Source: JANXQG01 sp963824275 (GTDB taxonomy: Bacteria > Planctomycetota > Planctomycetia > Pirellulales > Thermoguttaceae). Taken from it: a stretch of DNA of 64,000 nt. Each line of letters begins with the position of its first letter. Positions within the stretch are counted from its first letter, which is position 1. The notes below the pieces were generated by a model. The model was not told the origin of the DNA. It saw only the letters and a list, made by a program, of their open reading frames with translations, and did not search any database. The DNA lies in assembly GCA_963824275.1 (NCBI GenBank), contig CAWGOT010000013.1, positions 62,001 to 126,000 on the forward strand. Direction: 5' to 3'. A program made the translations under genes and the position numbers. This document shows positions 33,231 to 41,854 of the stretch, in pieces.

Positions 33231-34124
33231 CTATTTCAACCGCGTGCCCTGCGGCCTGGCCGCTTGCCGCGTTTGCGGATCCCAAGCGGCATGCGCCAGG
33301 AGCTCATTGGCGTCATTGCCGGAAGCCGTCACGTAAAGCAGCCGCCACTCGCCGCCAATGTAATAGCACAAGATGTTGATGAGGCTCGTGCCGCCTTTCC
33401 ACTGCATCAAATACTGATGCTGGGCACAAAGCTGCGCCGCTTCGCGACTGCTGATCCGCTCGCATTTCAAGGGCTTGCCGCAGATGATCACTGCCGCGAC
33501 CATCTTCCGTACCTGCCCAACTTCGAATGACTCGCTTGCCGTGTCGTGTTTTGCGCACCGCTCCTTGAACAGATCGACCGCCTTCATGTCGCCTTGAGCG
33601 ATGCGATCGATGAGCTTGTCGCAGAGCTGCACGCACCGCTCGTCGCCAACCGTTTTTGCTTCCAGCAGATCTTCGAAAATCGTGCCGACGCTCATGCTGA
33701 AGAGCGACCATCGGCCCTCGCGCGCGATCAGCACAAACCGCCATACCGCCAAGCGACTTTCGTAGCGGCAGACATAGGCCAACTGGCGGTAGACGCTTCC
33801 AACCGACTTTTCTCCAAAGTAGCTCCAATCTACCGGGGTAAGCGCATCGTCGGTTTTCAACCCATCGCGGAGGCTCTTCATCAGAGGCTCGACCTTGTCC
33901 GCCTGCGCCAGGCTTTCGAGGAGCTTCCGGATGATATCCTCGTCGCGTTTCAAGATGCCGGGCATTGCCTCGTCGATCCGGTCCCGAATCGCCTCGGCGG
34001 ATGGAAAGGTCGGAAAGGTCGGCGCCTCGCTCACCGGATCGGCGGCCGTCAAGGGAGAAACGACAAGAGCGAACAAGAGAGACAGGGCAATCCGCACGGG
34101 CATTGAAAACTCCTCCTTACGCAA
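33231..34124 (-). CDS. Secreted hypothetical protein
   Basis: A 297-residue protein; the ATG at 34103 (MPVRIALSLLFALVV) gives a cleaner signal peptide, with cleavage likely after LTAA, than the ATG at 34124. The mature part is helical at first (AIRDRIDEAMPGILKRDEDI), then has two modules rich in Trp, Tyr and Cys. The end, NILCYYIGGEWRLLYVTA, is like the strand pattern of small cystatin- or NTF2-like domains, but I cannot name a family. It lies convergent to the radical SAM gene, eight bases apart. Confidence 0.65.
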   Translation of the reverse strand: MRKEEFSMPVRIALSLLFALVVSPLTAADPVSEAPTFPTFPSAEAIRDRIDEAMPGILKRDEDIIRKLLESLAQADKVEPLMKSLRDGLKTDDALTPVDWSYFGEKSVGSVYRQLAYVCRYESRLAVWRFVLIAREGRWSLFSMSVGTIFEDLLEAKTVGDERCVQLCDKLIDRIAQGDMKAVDLFKERCAKHDTASESFEVGQVRKMVAAVIICGKPLKCERISSREAAQLCAQHQYLMQWKGGTSLINILCYYIGGEWRLLYVTASGNDANELLAHAAWDPQTRQAARPQGTRLK

Positions 34125-34206
34125 GCTTTCGGGGAAAAATCGGCGGAATCGTAAACATTCCCCGGCCGCCGGTCAAGACGGACTACGAGGTGGTCATTGC
34201 CAGATG

Positions 34207-34229
34207 CTCAGTACTCAGTACTCAGTACT
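34207..34229. repeat. CAGTACTCAGTA short tandem repeat
   Basis: The palindromic 8-mer unit CAGTACTC is repeated about three times here. A longer array of the same unit lies at 59574-59610. Both sit in non-coding gaps. Confidence 0.75.
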
Positions 34230-34324
34230 TCCCTGCTCCCCGCTTTCACGATGCCACACGATCTGATTTCCATCACCACGGCCAGCGACCCGGCCATCCG
34301 TGATCGCCGTTGTTGCCAAAAGCC

Positions 34325-34366
34325 GAAGGCCCCCTCACGCCACTCGGCGCGAAGGGGCCCTCGTAA
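34325..34366 (-). terminator. Terminator-like hairpin after gspG-like gene
   Basis: Downstream of the minus-strand pseudopilin stop at 34404, the minus strand reads AGGGCCCCTTC, a Gly/Cys-rich loop and GAGGGGGCCT, then a short T-containing run (TCGGCTTTTGG). The stem is strong but the T-run is short. Confidence 0.45.
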
Positions 34367-34403
34367 GAAAACACTTGCCCCAGCCGCTGCCGGCCCGAAG
34401 CCC

Positions 34404-34889
34404 TTAATTCGAATTGGAGAAACTGCCCGTGCCCTGAAAGTACTCGACGTTGTTCGGATAGAGCCAGCCGTGCTGCGGATTGTACTGCCAGCCGTCAGGG
34501 CTGCCGGTCGGGCCGCTCGGCTCCGTGTCGCCCTGCAGGATCGCCACGCCGGCGCTCTGATTGAACGGATTGATCGGAATCTCGCCCCCGATATAGGGGC
34601 CGCAGGCCCCGTTGGCCGCGTCAAGGGCCGTGTTCCGGTCGGTCTTCTGCGTCAATTGGCGTTCGAGGTCGGTGCTGGCGGCGGCCGGCGGATAGACGCC
34701 CGAGTGCTGCACTTTGTAGCTCTCCAACTGCGACCGCAAAATCCGCAGGTTGTACTTCAGGACGCTCAGCTTGGCGTCCCGGCTCGAGGTCGAGAACTGC
34801 GGAATGATCGTGGCGGCCAAGACCGCCATGATGATCACCACCATCAGGACTTCGATCAGCGTGAACGCCTTGCGCCGAAATCTCTTCAT
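34404..34889 (-). CDS. Type II secretion-like pseudopilin (GspG-like)
   Basis: A 161-residue prepilin-like protein. The N-terminus KRFRRKAFTLIEVLMVVIIM is the class III signal: a basic leader, the methylated Phe with conserved Glu at +5 and a hydrophobic helix. The residue before the cleavage point is Ala in place of the usual Gly. The mature part follows the GspG pattern: helix, then DLERQLTQKTDRN, GPYIGGEIPINPFNQ and a C-terminal strand with WQYNPQHGWLYPN. It would form part of a pseudopilus or a related surface fibre at the inner membrane. No secretion machinery gene is adjacent. Start supported by GGGAGGC before the ATG at 34889. Confidence 0.85.
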   Translation of the reverse strand: MKRFRRKAFTLIEVLMVVIIMAVLAATIIPQFSTSSRDAKLSVLKYNLRILRSQLESYKVQHSGVYPPAAASTDLERQLTQKTDRNTALDAANGACGPYIGGEIPINPFNQSAGVAILQGDTEPSGPTGSPDGWQYNPQHGWLYPNNVEYFQGTGSFSNSN

Positions 34890-35323
34890 TGCCTCCCTTT
34901 CCCGACAAACGCAGCCCGCTAACGCGGACCGCTGCGCGGACAGGTCCTAGTGATTTCTTACGTCAAGAATGCCCCGCCGTCAAAGGATTCTGCCCTCGAC
35001 GGATAACCAGCACGATGCGAACAGGCGGAATAATCCGTCCAAGGCATGGCACCGGCACTAAATCCGCAGATTTGCCGGTCTTCCCGATCTTCCCAAGTAA
35101 AGCAACTAACGCAATTTGACGATAGGGTGTATTACGCCACGCATATTTGGATGATGTGGGATAAGTGAGCCGTGTTGGATGGAAGCACGAGTCGCAAATT
35201 CTTCGCAGCATGGCTAACGTGCGTGGATTAGGCAAGACGAATAGATTGTAGGCAAAGACTGCCTGCGGACTATAGACCAGGCCATTGGCCAGACCATTCT
35301 GGGTGCTTTTAAGGAGGCATGCG
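34890..35323. other. Intergenic region between gspG-like and YTV genes
   Basis: This 434-base gap separates divergent genes and should hold promoters for both. A TTGTAG/TATAGA pair with a 19-base spacer near 35250 is a weak candidate for the YTV gene. I see no gene, RNA or repeat. Confidence 0.5.
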
Positions 35324-37375
35324 ATGAGAAGGATGTTAGCCGTATCGCTGATTGCGGTGGTACTGGCGGCAGTTGCGGCAAGCTCGGCCCAGGCCAGCTT
35401 TTGCGGTATCTGCCGCAGCCATTGCTCAGAATGCTGCGCGGAGAGCCCGCAGCAGACTTGCACGGTGATGAAGACCTGCAAGGAAATCGTCTACGAACAG
35501 CGCCAGTATACCTGCTACAAGACGTGCTTTGAGCGGGTCTGCGAGCAGAAGACGATCAACTGCGTGAAGTACGTTCCCGAGACGTGCTACCGCGAAGTCC
35601 AGTACACGGTGTGCAAGCCGGTGTGGGAAACGCACGTCCGCACCTGCAACTACACGACCTGCAAGCCGGTCTACGAGACTTGCACGAAGGAGATCCCCTA
35701 CACGGTGTGCAAGCCGGTCTACGAGACCAAGACCCGCGAGATCCACTACACGGTCTGCAAGCCGGTGTACGAGACCTGCACCAAGAACTACACCTACACG
35801 GTCTGCAAGCCGGTGTGGGAGACCTGCACGAAGAACTATACGTACACGGTCTGCAAGCCGGTCTACGAGACCTGCACGAAGGAAATTCCCTACACGGTCT
35901 GCAAGCCGGTCTACGAGACCTGCACGAAGAACATCTGCTACACGGTCTGCAAGCCGGTCTACGAAACTCACGAGCGGGTCTGCCGTTACACGACCTGCAA
36001 GCCGGTCTACGAGACCTGCACGAAGGAGATTCCCTACACGACCTGCAAGCCGGTCTACGAGACCGTGACGAAGAACTACCCGTACACGGTCTGCAAGCCG
36101 GTCTACGAGACCTGCACGAAGGAGATTCCCTACACGGTCTGCAAGCCGGTGTACGAAACCCACGAGCGGGTCTGCCGTTACACGACCTGCAAGCCGGTCT
36201 ACGAGACCTGCACGAAGGAGATCCCCTACACGGTCTGCAAGCCGGTGCAGGAGACCTGCGAGCGGGAGGAATGCTACACGGTTTGCAAGCCGGTGCACTA
36301 CACGCAGACCGTGAAGTGCTGCGGCGGCCACTGGGAGACGCGGACGGTTGCCTGCTGTGCGCCGGCGGCCTGCTGCGAGGCGCCCCAGTGCTGCGAGCCG
36401 GTGAAGTGCTGCCGCGTGTGGGTTCCGGAGGTCTGCGAGAAGCAGATCGACTGCGTGAAGTACGTTCGGGAAACCTGCGTCCGCAAGGTTCCCTACACGG
36501 TCTGCAAGATGGTTCCTGAGCAGCACGTGAAGACCTGCACCTACCAGGTCTGCCACATGGTGACGGAGTGCCACGAGAAGCACATCCCGTACACGGTCTG
36601 CAAGATGGTTCCCGAGCAGTGCGTCAAGACCTGCACTTACCAGGTCTGCCACATGGTGCCCGAGCAGCGCGTCAAGACCTGCACTTACCAGGTCTGCCAC
36701 ATGGTGACGGAGCAGCACGTGAAGACCTGCACCTACCAGGTCTGCCACATGGTGACGGAGTGCCACGAGAAGCACATTCCGTACACGGTCTGCAAGATGG
36801 TGCCCGAGCAGCGCGTCAAGACCTGCACCTACCAGGTCTGCCACATGGTGTCCGAGCAGCACGTCAAGACCTGCACCTACCAGGTCTGCCACATGGTGCC
36901 CGAGCAGCGCGTCAAGACCTGCACCTACCAGGTCTGCCACATGGTGCCCGAGCAGCGCGTCAAGACCTGCACCTACCAGGTCTGCCACATGGTGCCCGAG
37001 GACTGCGTGAAGACCTGCACCTACCAGGTCTGCCACATGGTTGCCGAGCAGCACGTCAAGACCTGCACCTACCAGGTCTGCCACATCGTCAAGGAGTGCC
37101 ACACCAAGGAGATTCCTTACCAGGTTTGCAAGATGGTGCCCGAGACCTGCGTGAAGCAGGTTCCCTACACGGTCTGCAAGCCGGTGTGCTACACCAAGAC
37201 GATCGACTGCTGGAAGTTCGTGCCCAAGTGCGTGCCCTACACGGTCACGCGCTGCGTTCCGGTGGTGGTTTGCAAGCAGGTTCCGGTGACCGTCTGCTGC
37301 CCGGTCCCCAACTGCTGCACGCCGAGTTGCTGCGGAGAAACGAAGGCCTGTGCTCCGGCAGGCTGCGGCAACTGA
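35324..37375 (+). CDS. Cysteine-rich YTV-repeat protein
   Basis: A 683-residue secreted protein starting at the ATG at 35324, 7 bases after a strong AAGGAGG. Residues 1-25 are a signal peptide. The rest is a long array of about 16-residue repeats in two classes: YTVCKPVYETCTKEIP (residues about 85-335) and YQVCHMVPEQRVKTCT (about 400-600), split by a Cys-rich insert with CCAPAACCEAPQCCE. Nearly every unit has one or two Cys. YTV-domain proteins are known from planctomycetes and have been reported in the proteinaceous cell wall of Rhodopirellula baltica, where disulfide cross-links are proposed. A wall role here is inferred. A strong terminator follows. Confidence 0.9.
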   Translation: MRRMLAVSLIAVVLAAVAASSAQASFCGICRSHCSECCAESPQQTCTVMKTCKEIVYEQRQYTCYKTCFERVCEQKTINCVKYVPETCYREVQYTVCKPVWETHVRTCNYTTCKPVYETCTKEIPYTVCKPVYETKTREIHYTVCKPVYETCTKNYTYTVCKPVWETCTKNYTYTVCKPVYETCTKEIPYTVCKPVYETCTKNICYTVCKPVYETHERVCRYTTCKPVYETCTKEIPYTTCKPVYETVTKNYPYTVCKPVYETCTKEIPYTVCKPVYETHERVCRYTTCKPVYETCTKEIPYTVCKPVQETCEREECYTVCKPVHYTQTVKCCGGHWETRTVACCAPAACCEAPQCCEPVKCCRVWVPEVCEKQIDCVKYVRETCVRKVPYTVCKMVPEQHVKTCTYQVCHMVTECHEKHIPYTVCKMVPEQCVKTCTYQVCHMVPEQRVKTCTYQVCHMVTEQHVKTCTYQVCHMVTECHEKHIPYTVCKMVPEQRVKTCTYQVCHMVSEQHVKTCTYQVCHMVPEQRVKTCTYQVCHMVPEQRVKTCTYQVCHMVPEDCVKTCTYQVCHMVAEQHVKTCTYQVCHIVKECHTKEIPYQVCKMVPETCVKQVPYTVCKPVCYTKTIDCWKFVPKCVPYTVTRCVPVVVCKQVPVTVCCPVPNCCTPSCCGETKACAPAGCGN

Positions 37376-37776
37376 GTAAGCCCGTCTCAAGCCCCGGTGG
37401 GCGAGAGGTCTGGTCTAGCCTGAACGGCGGCTCGACTCTGCAAAGTCGAGCCGCCGTTGTTTCTTGCGCTGTGGAGTGCGGTGGGCTTGCCGCCGCTTTT
37501 CGCAACGAAATGTGTGTATTCTCGCGCAGAACCGGCCGGTAGGTCCTTCCTGCCGGGAAGGACGATTGTGCTTCGCGCCGCGGGGAAACTCCAGGCCTTC
37601 CGAATCATCGCACATTAGTCCTATCCGGGAGAAAGGACCTGCTTTGCCCCGCGCCGCTGGAGCTCGCCGCACTCCAAGGTGGCACCCGGTTGACGCCTCG
37701 CAGTTGCGATTGCATACTTGGAGCTTCGTCTGAGTTTCCCGTTCTGAACCTGGGTCCTGTTTCTGAGGAGTCTGTT
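37376..37776. other. Intergenic region between YTV gene and tryptophanase-family gene
   Basis: Apart from the terminator at 37423-37465 this gap contains small hairpins (for example GGTCCTTCCTGCCGGGAAGGAC near 37543) of the interspersed-repeat type and no convincing gene. Confidence 0.6.
37423..37465 (+). terminator. Intrinsic terminator of the YTV gene
   Basis: A perfect 15-base stem (AACGGCGGCTCGACT at 37423-37437 with its complement at 37444-37458), six-base loop, then GTTTCTT. It lies 48 bases after the YTV stop and is the clearest rho-independent terminator in the window. Confidence 0.8.
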
Positions 37777-39222
37777 GTGCAAGTTAAGCTCTCTGGCGGT
37801 CGAATCATTCCCATCGAAATGCACAAAGTGAAGATTGTGCAGAAGGCATTTCTGGTCCCCATTGCCGAGCGCTTGCGGGCGATCACGGAGGCCGGCTTCA
37901 ATACCTTTCTGCTTCGCACGCGGGACGTGTTCATCGACATGCTCACCGATAGCGGCACGAACGCCATGAGCGACAACCAACTGGCGTCGATGATGGTCTC
38001 CGACGATGCCTACGCCGGCGGGGAGAGCTACTACAAGCTCCTGGACGCGGTCAAGGAGGTCTTGGGATTCGAGTACTGCGTGCCGGCGCACCAGGGCCGG
38101 GCCGCGGAACACCTGCTCACGAAGATCTTCGTCAAGCCGGGCGACGTGGTGCCCATGAACTACCACTTCACGACCACCAAGGCCCATTTCGAGATGGGCG
38201 GGGCCAAGGTCCTCGAACTCTACGGCAGCGACGCCCTGCAGACCGAGAGCAGCAACCCGTTCAAGGGCAATATCGACCTGGAGAAGCTCAAGGCGGTCAT
38301 CGCCCAGTACGGTCCCGACCATATTTCCTTCATCCGCATGGAGGCCACCACGAACCTGATCGGAGGGCAGCCCTTCTCGATGGCCAACCTCCGCGAGGCC
38401 AAGAAGCTGGCCTCCGAGCACGGTATTCCGATGATCGTCGATTGCAGCCTGATCTCCGAGAACGCCTATTTCATCAAGCGCCGCGAGACGGGCTATGCGA
38501 ATTGCCCCGTCTCGCGCATCGTGCGGGAGATGATGAGTCATGCCGACCTGATCTATCTCTCCGGCCGCAAGAGCACCTGCGTCCGCGGCGGACTGATCGC
38601 CACGAACAACCCCAAGTATTTCGAGTCGCTCAAGGCCTGGCTGCCGGTCTACGAGGGCTTTATCACCTACGGCGGCATGTCGTCGAAGGAGATCGAGGCC
38701 ATGGCGGTCGGCTTGCGGGAGATGACCGACCTGGAAGTGGCGAGCAGCTCGGCCGACCTGATCGCCTATTTCGTCACGGAGATGGTCAAGCGGGGCATCC
38801 CCGCCGTGACGCCGCCGGGCGGCCTGGCGGGGCACGTCGATGCCATGAAGTTCATCCCCCACGTGCCACAGTCGGCCTACCCGGCCGGGGCCCTGACCGC
38901 GGCCATTTACCTTGTCAGCGGCGCCCGCGGCATGGAACGCGGCTCGATCTCGATGGACCGCGACGCCCAGGGCAACGACGTGCCCTCGGATGTCGAACTC
39001 TGCCGGTTGGCCGTGCCGCGGCGGGTTTATAGCGTTTCGCACATGGACTATGTCGCGGACCGAGTGGCGTGGCTGCTGGCCCATCGCGAACTGATCGGGG
39101 GGCTGACGTTCATCCATGAACCGCCCGTGTTGCGATTCTTCACGGGCCGGTTGAAGGCCCTGAACGACTGGGGCACGCGGCTGGCCGCGGCCTACCAGGC
39201 CGATTTCGGCGCGGAAGGGTGA
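37777..39222 (+). CDS. Tryptophanase/tyrosine phenol-lyase-family enzyme
   Basis: A PLP-dependent beta-eliminating lyase of 481 residues from the GTG at 37777, which has GAGGAG six bases upstream; the frame is open further to 37690. Family marks include PAHQGRAAEHLLTKI (PLP phosphate region), NYHFTTTKAHFEMGGAK, IPMIVDCSLISENAYFI with the PLP-pairing Asp, and YLSGRKSTCVRGG with the Schiff-base Lys. The C-terminus (SHMDYVADRV, PVLRFFTGRL) also fits. Tryptophanase splits L-tryptophan to indole, pyruvate and ammonia; tyrosine phenol-lyase splits L-tyrosine. Sequence alone does not let me choose between them. It stands alone, without a permease. Confidence 0.85.
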   Translation: MQVKLSGGRIIPIEMHKVKIVQKAFLVPIAERLRAITEAGFNTFLLRTRDVFIDMLTDSGTNAMSDNQLASMMVSDDAYAGGESYYKLLDAVKEVLGFEYCVPAHQGRAAEHLLTKIFVKPGDVVPMNYHFTTTKAHFEMGGAKVLELYGSDALQTESSNPFKGNIDLEKLKAVIAQYGPDHISFIRMEATTNLIGGQPFSMANLREAKKLASEHGIPMIVDCSLISENAYFIKRRETGYANCPVSRIVREMMSHADLIYLSGRKSTCVRGGLIATNNPKYFESLKAWLPVYEGFITYGGMSSKEIEAMAVGLREMTDLEVASSSADLIAYFVTEMVKRGIPAVTPPGGLAGHVDAMKFIPHVPQSAYPAGALTAAIYLVSGARGMERGSISMDRDAQGNDVPSDVELCRLAVPRRVYSVSHMDYVADRVAWLLAHRELIGGLTFIHEPPVLRFFTGRLKALNDWGTRLAAAYQADFGAEG

Positions 39223-39250
39223 TGCGTCGGGCCTTTGGCCCGAAGCACTT

Positions 39251-39403
39251 AGAGGCTGTCCGGAAAGTTCTCGGCCGAAAATCAATAGCGAAGCCCGACC
39301 CGCAAGCGAGGAATGTGCGTCAACCTACAGGGAAAGCCGATTCCTCGCTTGCGCGTCGGGCTTCGATACGCGAAAAAGTGGCGAACCTTTCCGGACAGCC
39401 TCT
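39251..39403. repeat. MITE-like inverted repeat element
   Basis: About 153 bases bounded by AGAGGCTGTCCGGAAAG and its complement CTTTCCGGACAGCCTCT, with a second inner inverted repeat (39289-39314 with 39340-39365, core AGCCCGAC...GCAAGCGAGGAAT). It has no open frame of interest. It lies between the 3' ends of convergent genes and may also terminate transcription. Confidence 0.75.
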
Positions 39404-39433
39404 CACTTCTTCGCCTCGATGCGCTCCAGAGCA

Positions 39434-40483
39434 TTATTGCCCCGGATTGAACGGGTCGTCGCCGTTCTTCGTAATCATGAAGAAGAAGGCCGCCGCGTCG
39501 ATGTTCTTCGAGATCGGCAGGACCGCACCGTCACACATGCCGCAATTCACCACGCCGGGGTGTGCCGACGAGGGACCAAAGACGGGGGCTGGCTTCGAGA
39601 ACCCGGGGTCCTCGTACTTGCCGGCATTGGCGCCGGTTGGGCTGAAGTCGTAGGAGAGGAACGTCCGCAGACCGGCCCTCGTAACCCCCGAGTTCTCGCC
39701 GTAGGTGCCATCGTAGCCGGGCGGCGAAAAGTAGTTGTAGGGCGGCTGCGGGGTAGCGCCCGTGGGTGAACTCTTCTGCGGCAGGCCGACCAACGTGGCC
39801 TCCTTGCCGACCATCCAGCGGCTGGCCGCCTCGTCGACCGTCTCGACCGTCAAGATCGTATGCGACATGCCGTCCAGGATCTGGGAAATGGGCAAGCGGC
39901 CGGCTGCCGGAAATATCGCGCCATCGGGATGAACCGACATGGCGCCATAGGGCGGATTGGCCCGCGGGTCCGCCACGATGACGAGGCTACCGCGGGTCGT
40001 AGCGCCCATCGCCTTGTAGTTGGTGATGCCCGCTGATTGAGGCTGCGCGCCGCCGTTGGCTTGGGCATCCCCACGGGCACTGTCGGGACAGAGGAATTCC
40101 TTCATCTGCGTCTTCATCGCGGCGGCGATCGCTGGTTTCGACGCGTCCTCCGGGTCGCCATTGGCCGGCAAGGTCTTGAATAGCGGGTCGTGGTTCATGA
40201 ACGGCAAGAGATGGACCAGGAAGCTGTAGCCGCCGACGGTCCCGTTGCCGTCGGGGGCCCTGGCAAGGGACGCCGACGGCGGAAAGGCGTTGCTGAAGTT
40301 CGAAGCGTGCGTCTGCATGGCCAGCGCAATCTGCTTCTGATTGTTGAGGCAACTGGCCCTGCGTTCCGCCTCGTGGCTCACGCTCACGCACCCTATGATC
40401 AGCGTGAGCGAGATCGCCATTATGACAATGATGACCAACATTTCGACGAGCGTAAAACCGCGTTTCGCACTTTTCGCGTTCAT
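39434..40483 (-). CDS. DUF1559 prepilin-like protein
   Basis: A 349-residue member of the large planctomycete DUF1559 family. The N-terminus MNAKSAKRGFTLVEMLVIIV is a type IV prepilin-type cleavage and methylation signal with Gly at -1 and Glu at +5, followed by a membrane helix. The body follows the family plan: SCLNNQKQIALAMQTH, GGYSFLVHLLPF, FLCPDS, ITNYKAMGA, LDGMSHTILTVET and the end motif VNCGMCDGAV (the family H/C-x-DG signature). Its role in the cell envelope or secretion is not established. It is followed on the same strand by nothing for 160 bases; upstream lies a close paralogue. Confidence 0.85.
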   Translation of the reverse strand: MNAKSAKRGFTLVEMLVIIVIMAISLTLIIGCVSVSHEAERRASCLNNQKQIALAMQTHASNFSNAFPPSASLARAPDGNGTVGGYSFLVHLLPFMNHDPLFKTLPANGDPEDASKPAIAAAMKTQMKEFLCPDSARGDAQANGGAQPQSAGITNYKAMGATTRGSLVIVADPRANPPYGAMSVHPDGAIFPAAGRLPISQILDGMSHTILTVETVDEAASRWMVGKEATLVGLPQKSSPTGATPQPPYNYFSPPGYDGTYGENSGVTRAGLRTFLSYDFSPTGANAGKYEDPGFSKPAPVFGPSSAHPGVVNCGMCDGAVLPISKNIDAAAFFFMITKNGDDPFNPGQ

Positions 40484-40568
40484 AGGACACCTCCAAGGGG
40501 TTAGGGGTTCGACCGATACGCACTATGTTGGAGGATCGTGCGGGAAAAGTCAAGCAGTGTGGGGCCGA

Positions 40569-41614
40569 TCATGGAAAAACGAAATAGTCACCGCCATTCT
40601 TCGTGATCAGGAAGAAGAGGTTCGCCGCATCGACTCGCTTGGAGATCGAGCAGACGGAGCCGTCACCCATGCCGCAGATCACAACCTCGGGATGCGCCGA
40701 AGATGGGCCGTAGGCGGGCGGGGGCTGCGAGAACCCCGAATCCTCGTATTTGCCGACGTCTGCGCCGGTCGGGCTGAAGTCGTATGACAGGAACGTCCGC
40801 AACCCGGCCTTCGTAACTCCCGACTCTTCGCCAGGGACGTTATCGAAGCCGGGCGGTGCAAAGAAATTGTAAGGCGGCGTCGGCGTTGCGCCCGTGGGCG
40901 AGCTCTTCTGCGGCAGGCCGACCAGCGTGGCCTCCTTGCCGACAGTCCAGCGGCTGGCGGCCTGATCCATTGTCTCGATCGTAATGATGGTATGCCCTAC
41001 ACCGTCCAAGATTTGAGACAATGGCAGAGGAGCACCGGCTGGATATATTGCCCCATCGGGATGGAGCGGCGCGCGCCCGGGATCGTCGCCATGGTACCAT
41101 AGGGCGGCGGCGACTGCGGGTTTGCCACCATGATGAGACTGCCGCGGGTCGTTGCGCCCATCGCCTTGTAGTTGGTGATGCCCGCTGATGGACGGGCCGA
41201 GCCGCGGGGACTGCTTGGACAAAGGAACTCGGACATCTGGGTATTCATCGCCGCAACTATCGCCGGGTTCGAGGTGTCCTCTGGGTCGCCATTGGCTGGC
41301 AGGGTGTTATACATCGAACTGCGGCTCAAGAAAGGCAGGAGCTGGACCAGGAAGCTGTAGCCGCCGACAGTTCCCGTGCCGTCGGAAGCCACAGCAAGGG
41401 ATGCCGACGGCGGAAACGAGTTATTGTAGGTGGAGGCAAAAGTCTGCATCGCGAGCGCCACCTGTTTTTGATTTTGCATGCAGGTGGTTCTTCGCCCCAC
41501 CTCACGGTACGCGTTTATAGTCGGCATGAGAAGCGCCAGCAAGAACACGATGATGACAATCACGACCACTAACTCGACGATCGTAAAGCCGCGTTTCGCA
41601 CGTGTCGCGTTCAT
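40569..41614 (-). CDS. DUF1559 prepilin-like protein, paralogue (frame-disrupted near 41080)
   Basis: Close paralogue of the downstream DUF1559 gene, with the same order and nearly the same phrases: KRGFTIVELVVVIVIIVFLL at the start, RRTTCMQNQKQVALAMQTF, GGYSFLVQLLPFL, FLCPSSPRG, ITNYKAMGATTRGSL. The frame shifts near 41080 inside the equivalent of the HPDGAIYPAG region and then continues with LSQILDGVGHTIITIET to the end motif VICGMGDGSV. Start ATG at 41614 follows GGAGGT. The two genes are a tandem duplication that has since diverged. Confidence 0.8.
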
Positions 41615-41813
41615 GGCAGACCTCCAATGTGAGTGGGATCAACCGATAAGTAGTATGATGGTCGATCGAAAGCCGGAAAGTCAAGTGGGCGCAGCCAACA
41701 ATGGAAGGCGGTGCGAGTGTCGGGCCGAAGGCCCAGCCGTTCACCTTAAGGCGAATTGCCGGGCCTTCGGCCCTAAGGAAAAAAACTCGGGCGTGCTTCC
41801 AACCCAGGGCTGC

Positions 41814-41851
41814 GCCCTTCGCTGGATGAACTCCTGGGCCTTCGGCCCGAA
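41814..41851. repeat. Interspersed repeat unit, second copy
   Basis: Nearly identical to 27495-27532. It lies in the 240-base gap between serS and the DUF1559 gene, which also carries a GGGCCGAAGGCCC/GGGCCTTCGGCCC inverted pair (about 41710-41775). I see no gene in this gap. Confidence 0.7.
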
Positions 41852-41854
41852 AAC

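Noticed and set aside
34207..34229. Phage attachment site or origin repeat
   Set aside because: The short CAGTACTC array recurs after parB without integrase or DnaA-box context, so it is treated as a simple repeat.
36490..37100. CRISPR-like periodic DNA in the YTV gene
   Set aside because: The period comes from coding repeats of about 16 residues and there are no spacers.
35426..37390. A 654-codon open frame on the minus strand opposite the YTV gene
   Set aside because: It mirrors the codon repeats of the YTV gene, has no start signal and gives a monotonous Ala/Leu/Val/Arg/Asp product. It is a shadow frame.
37621..39285. A 554-codon minus-strand frame opposite the tryptophanase-family gene
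   Set aside because: The plus strand encodes a family enzyme with intact motifs; the opposite product is His/Arg/Gly-rich with no similarity.
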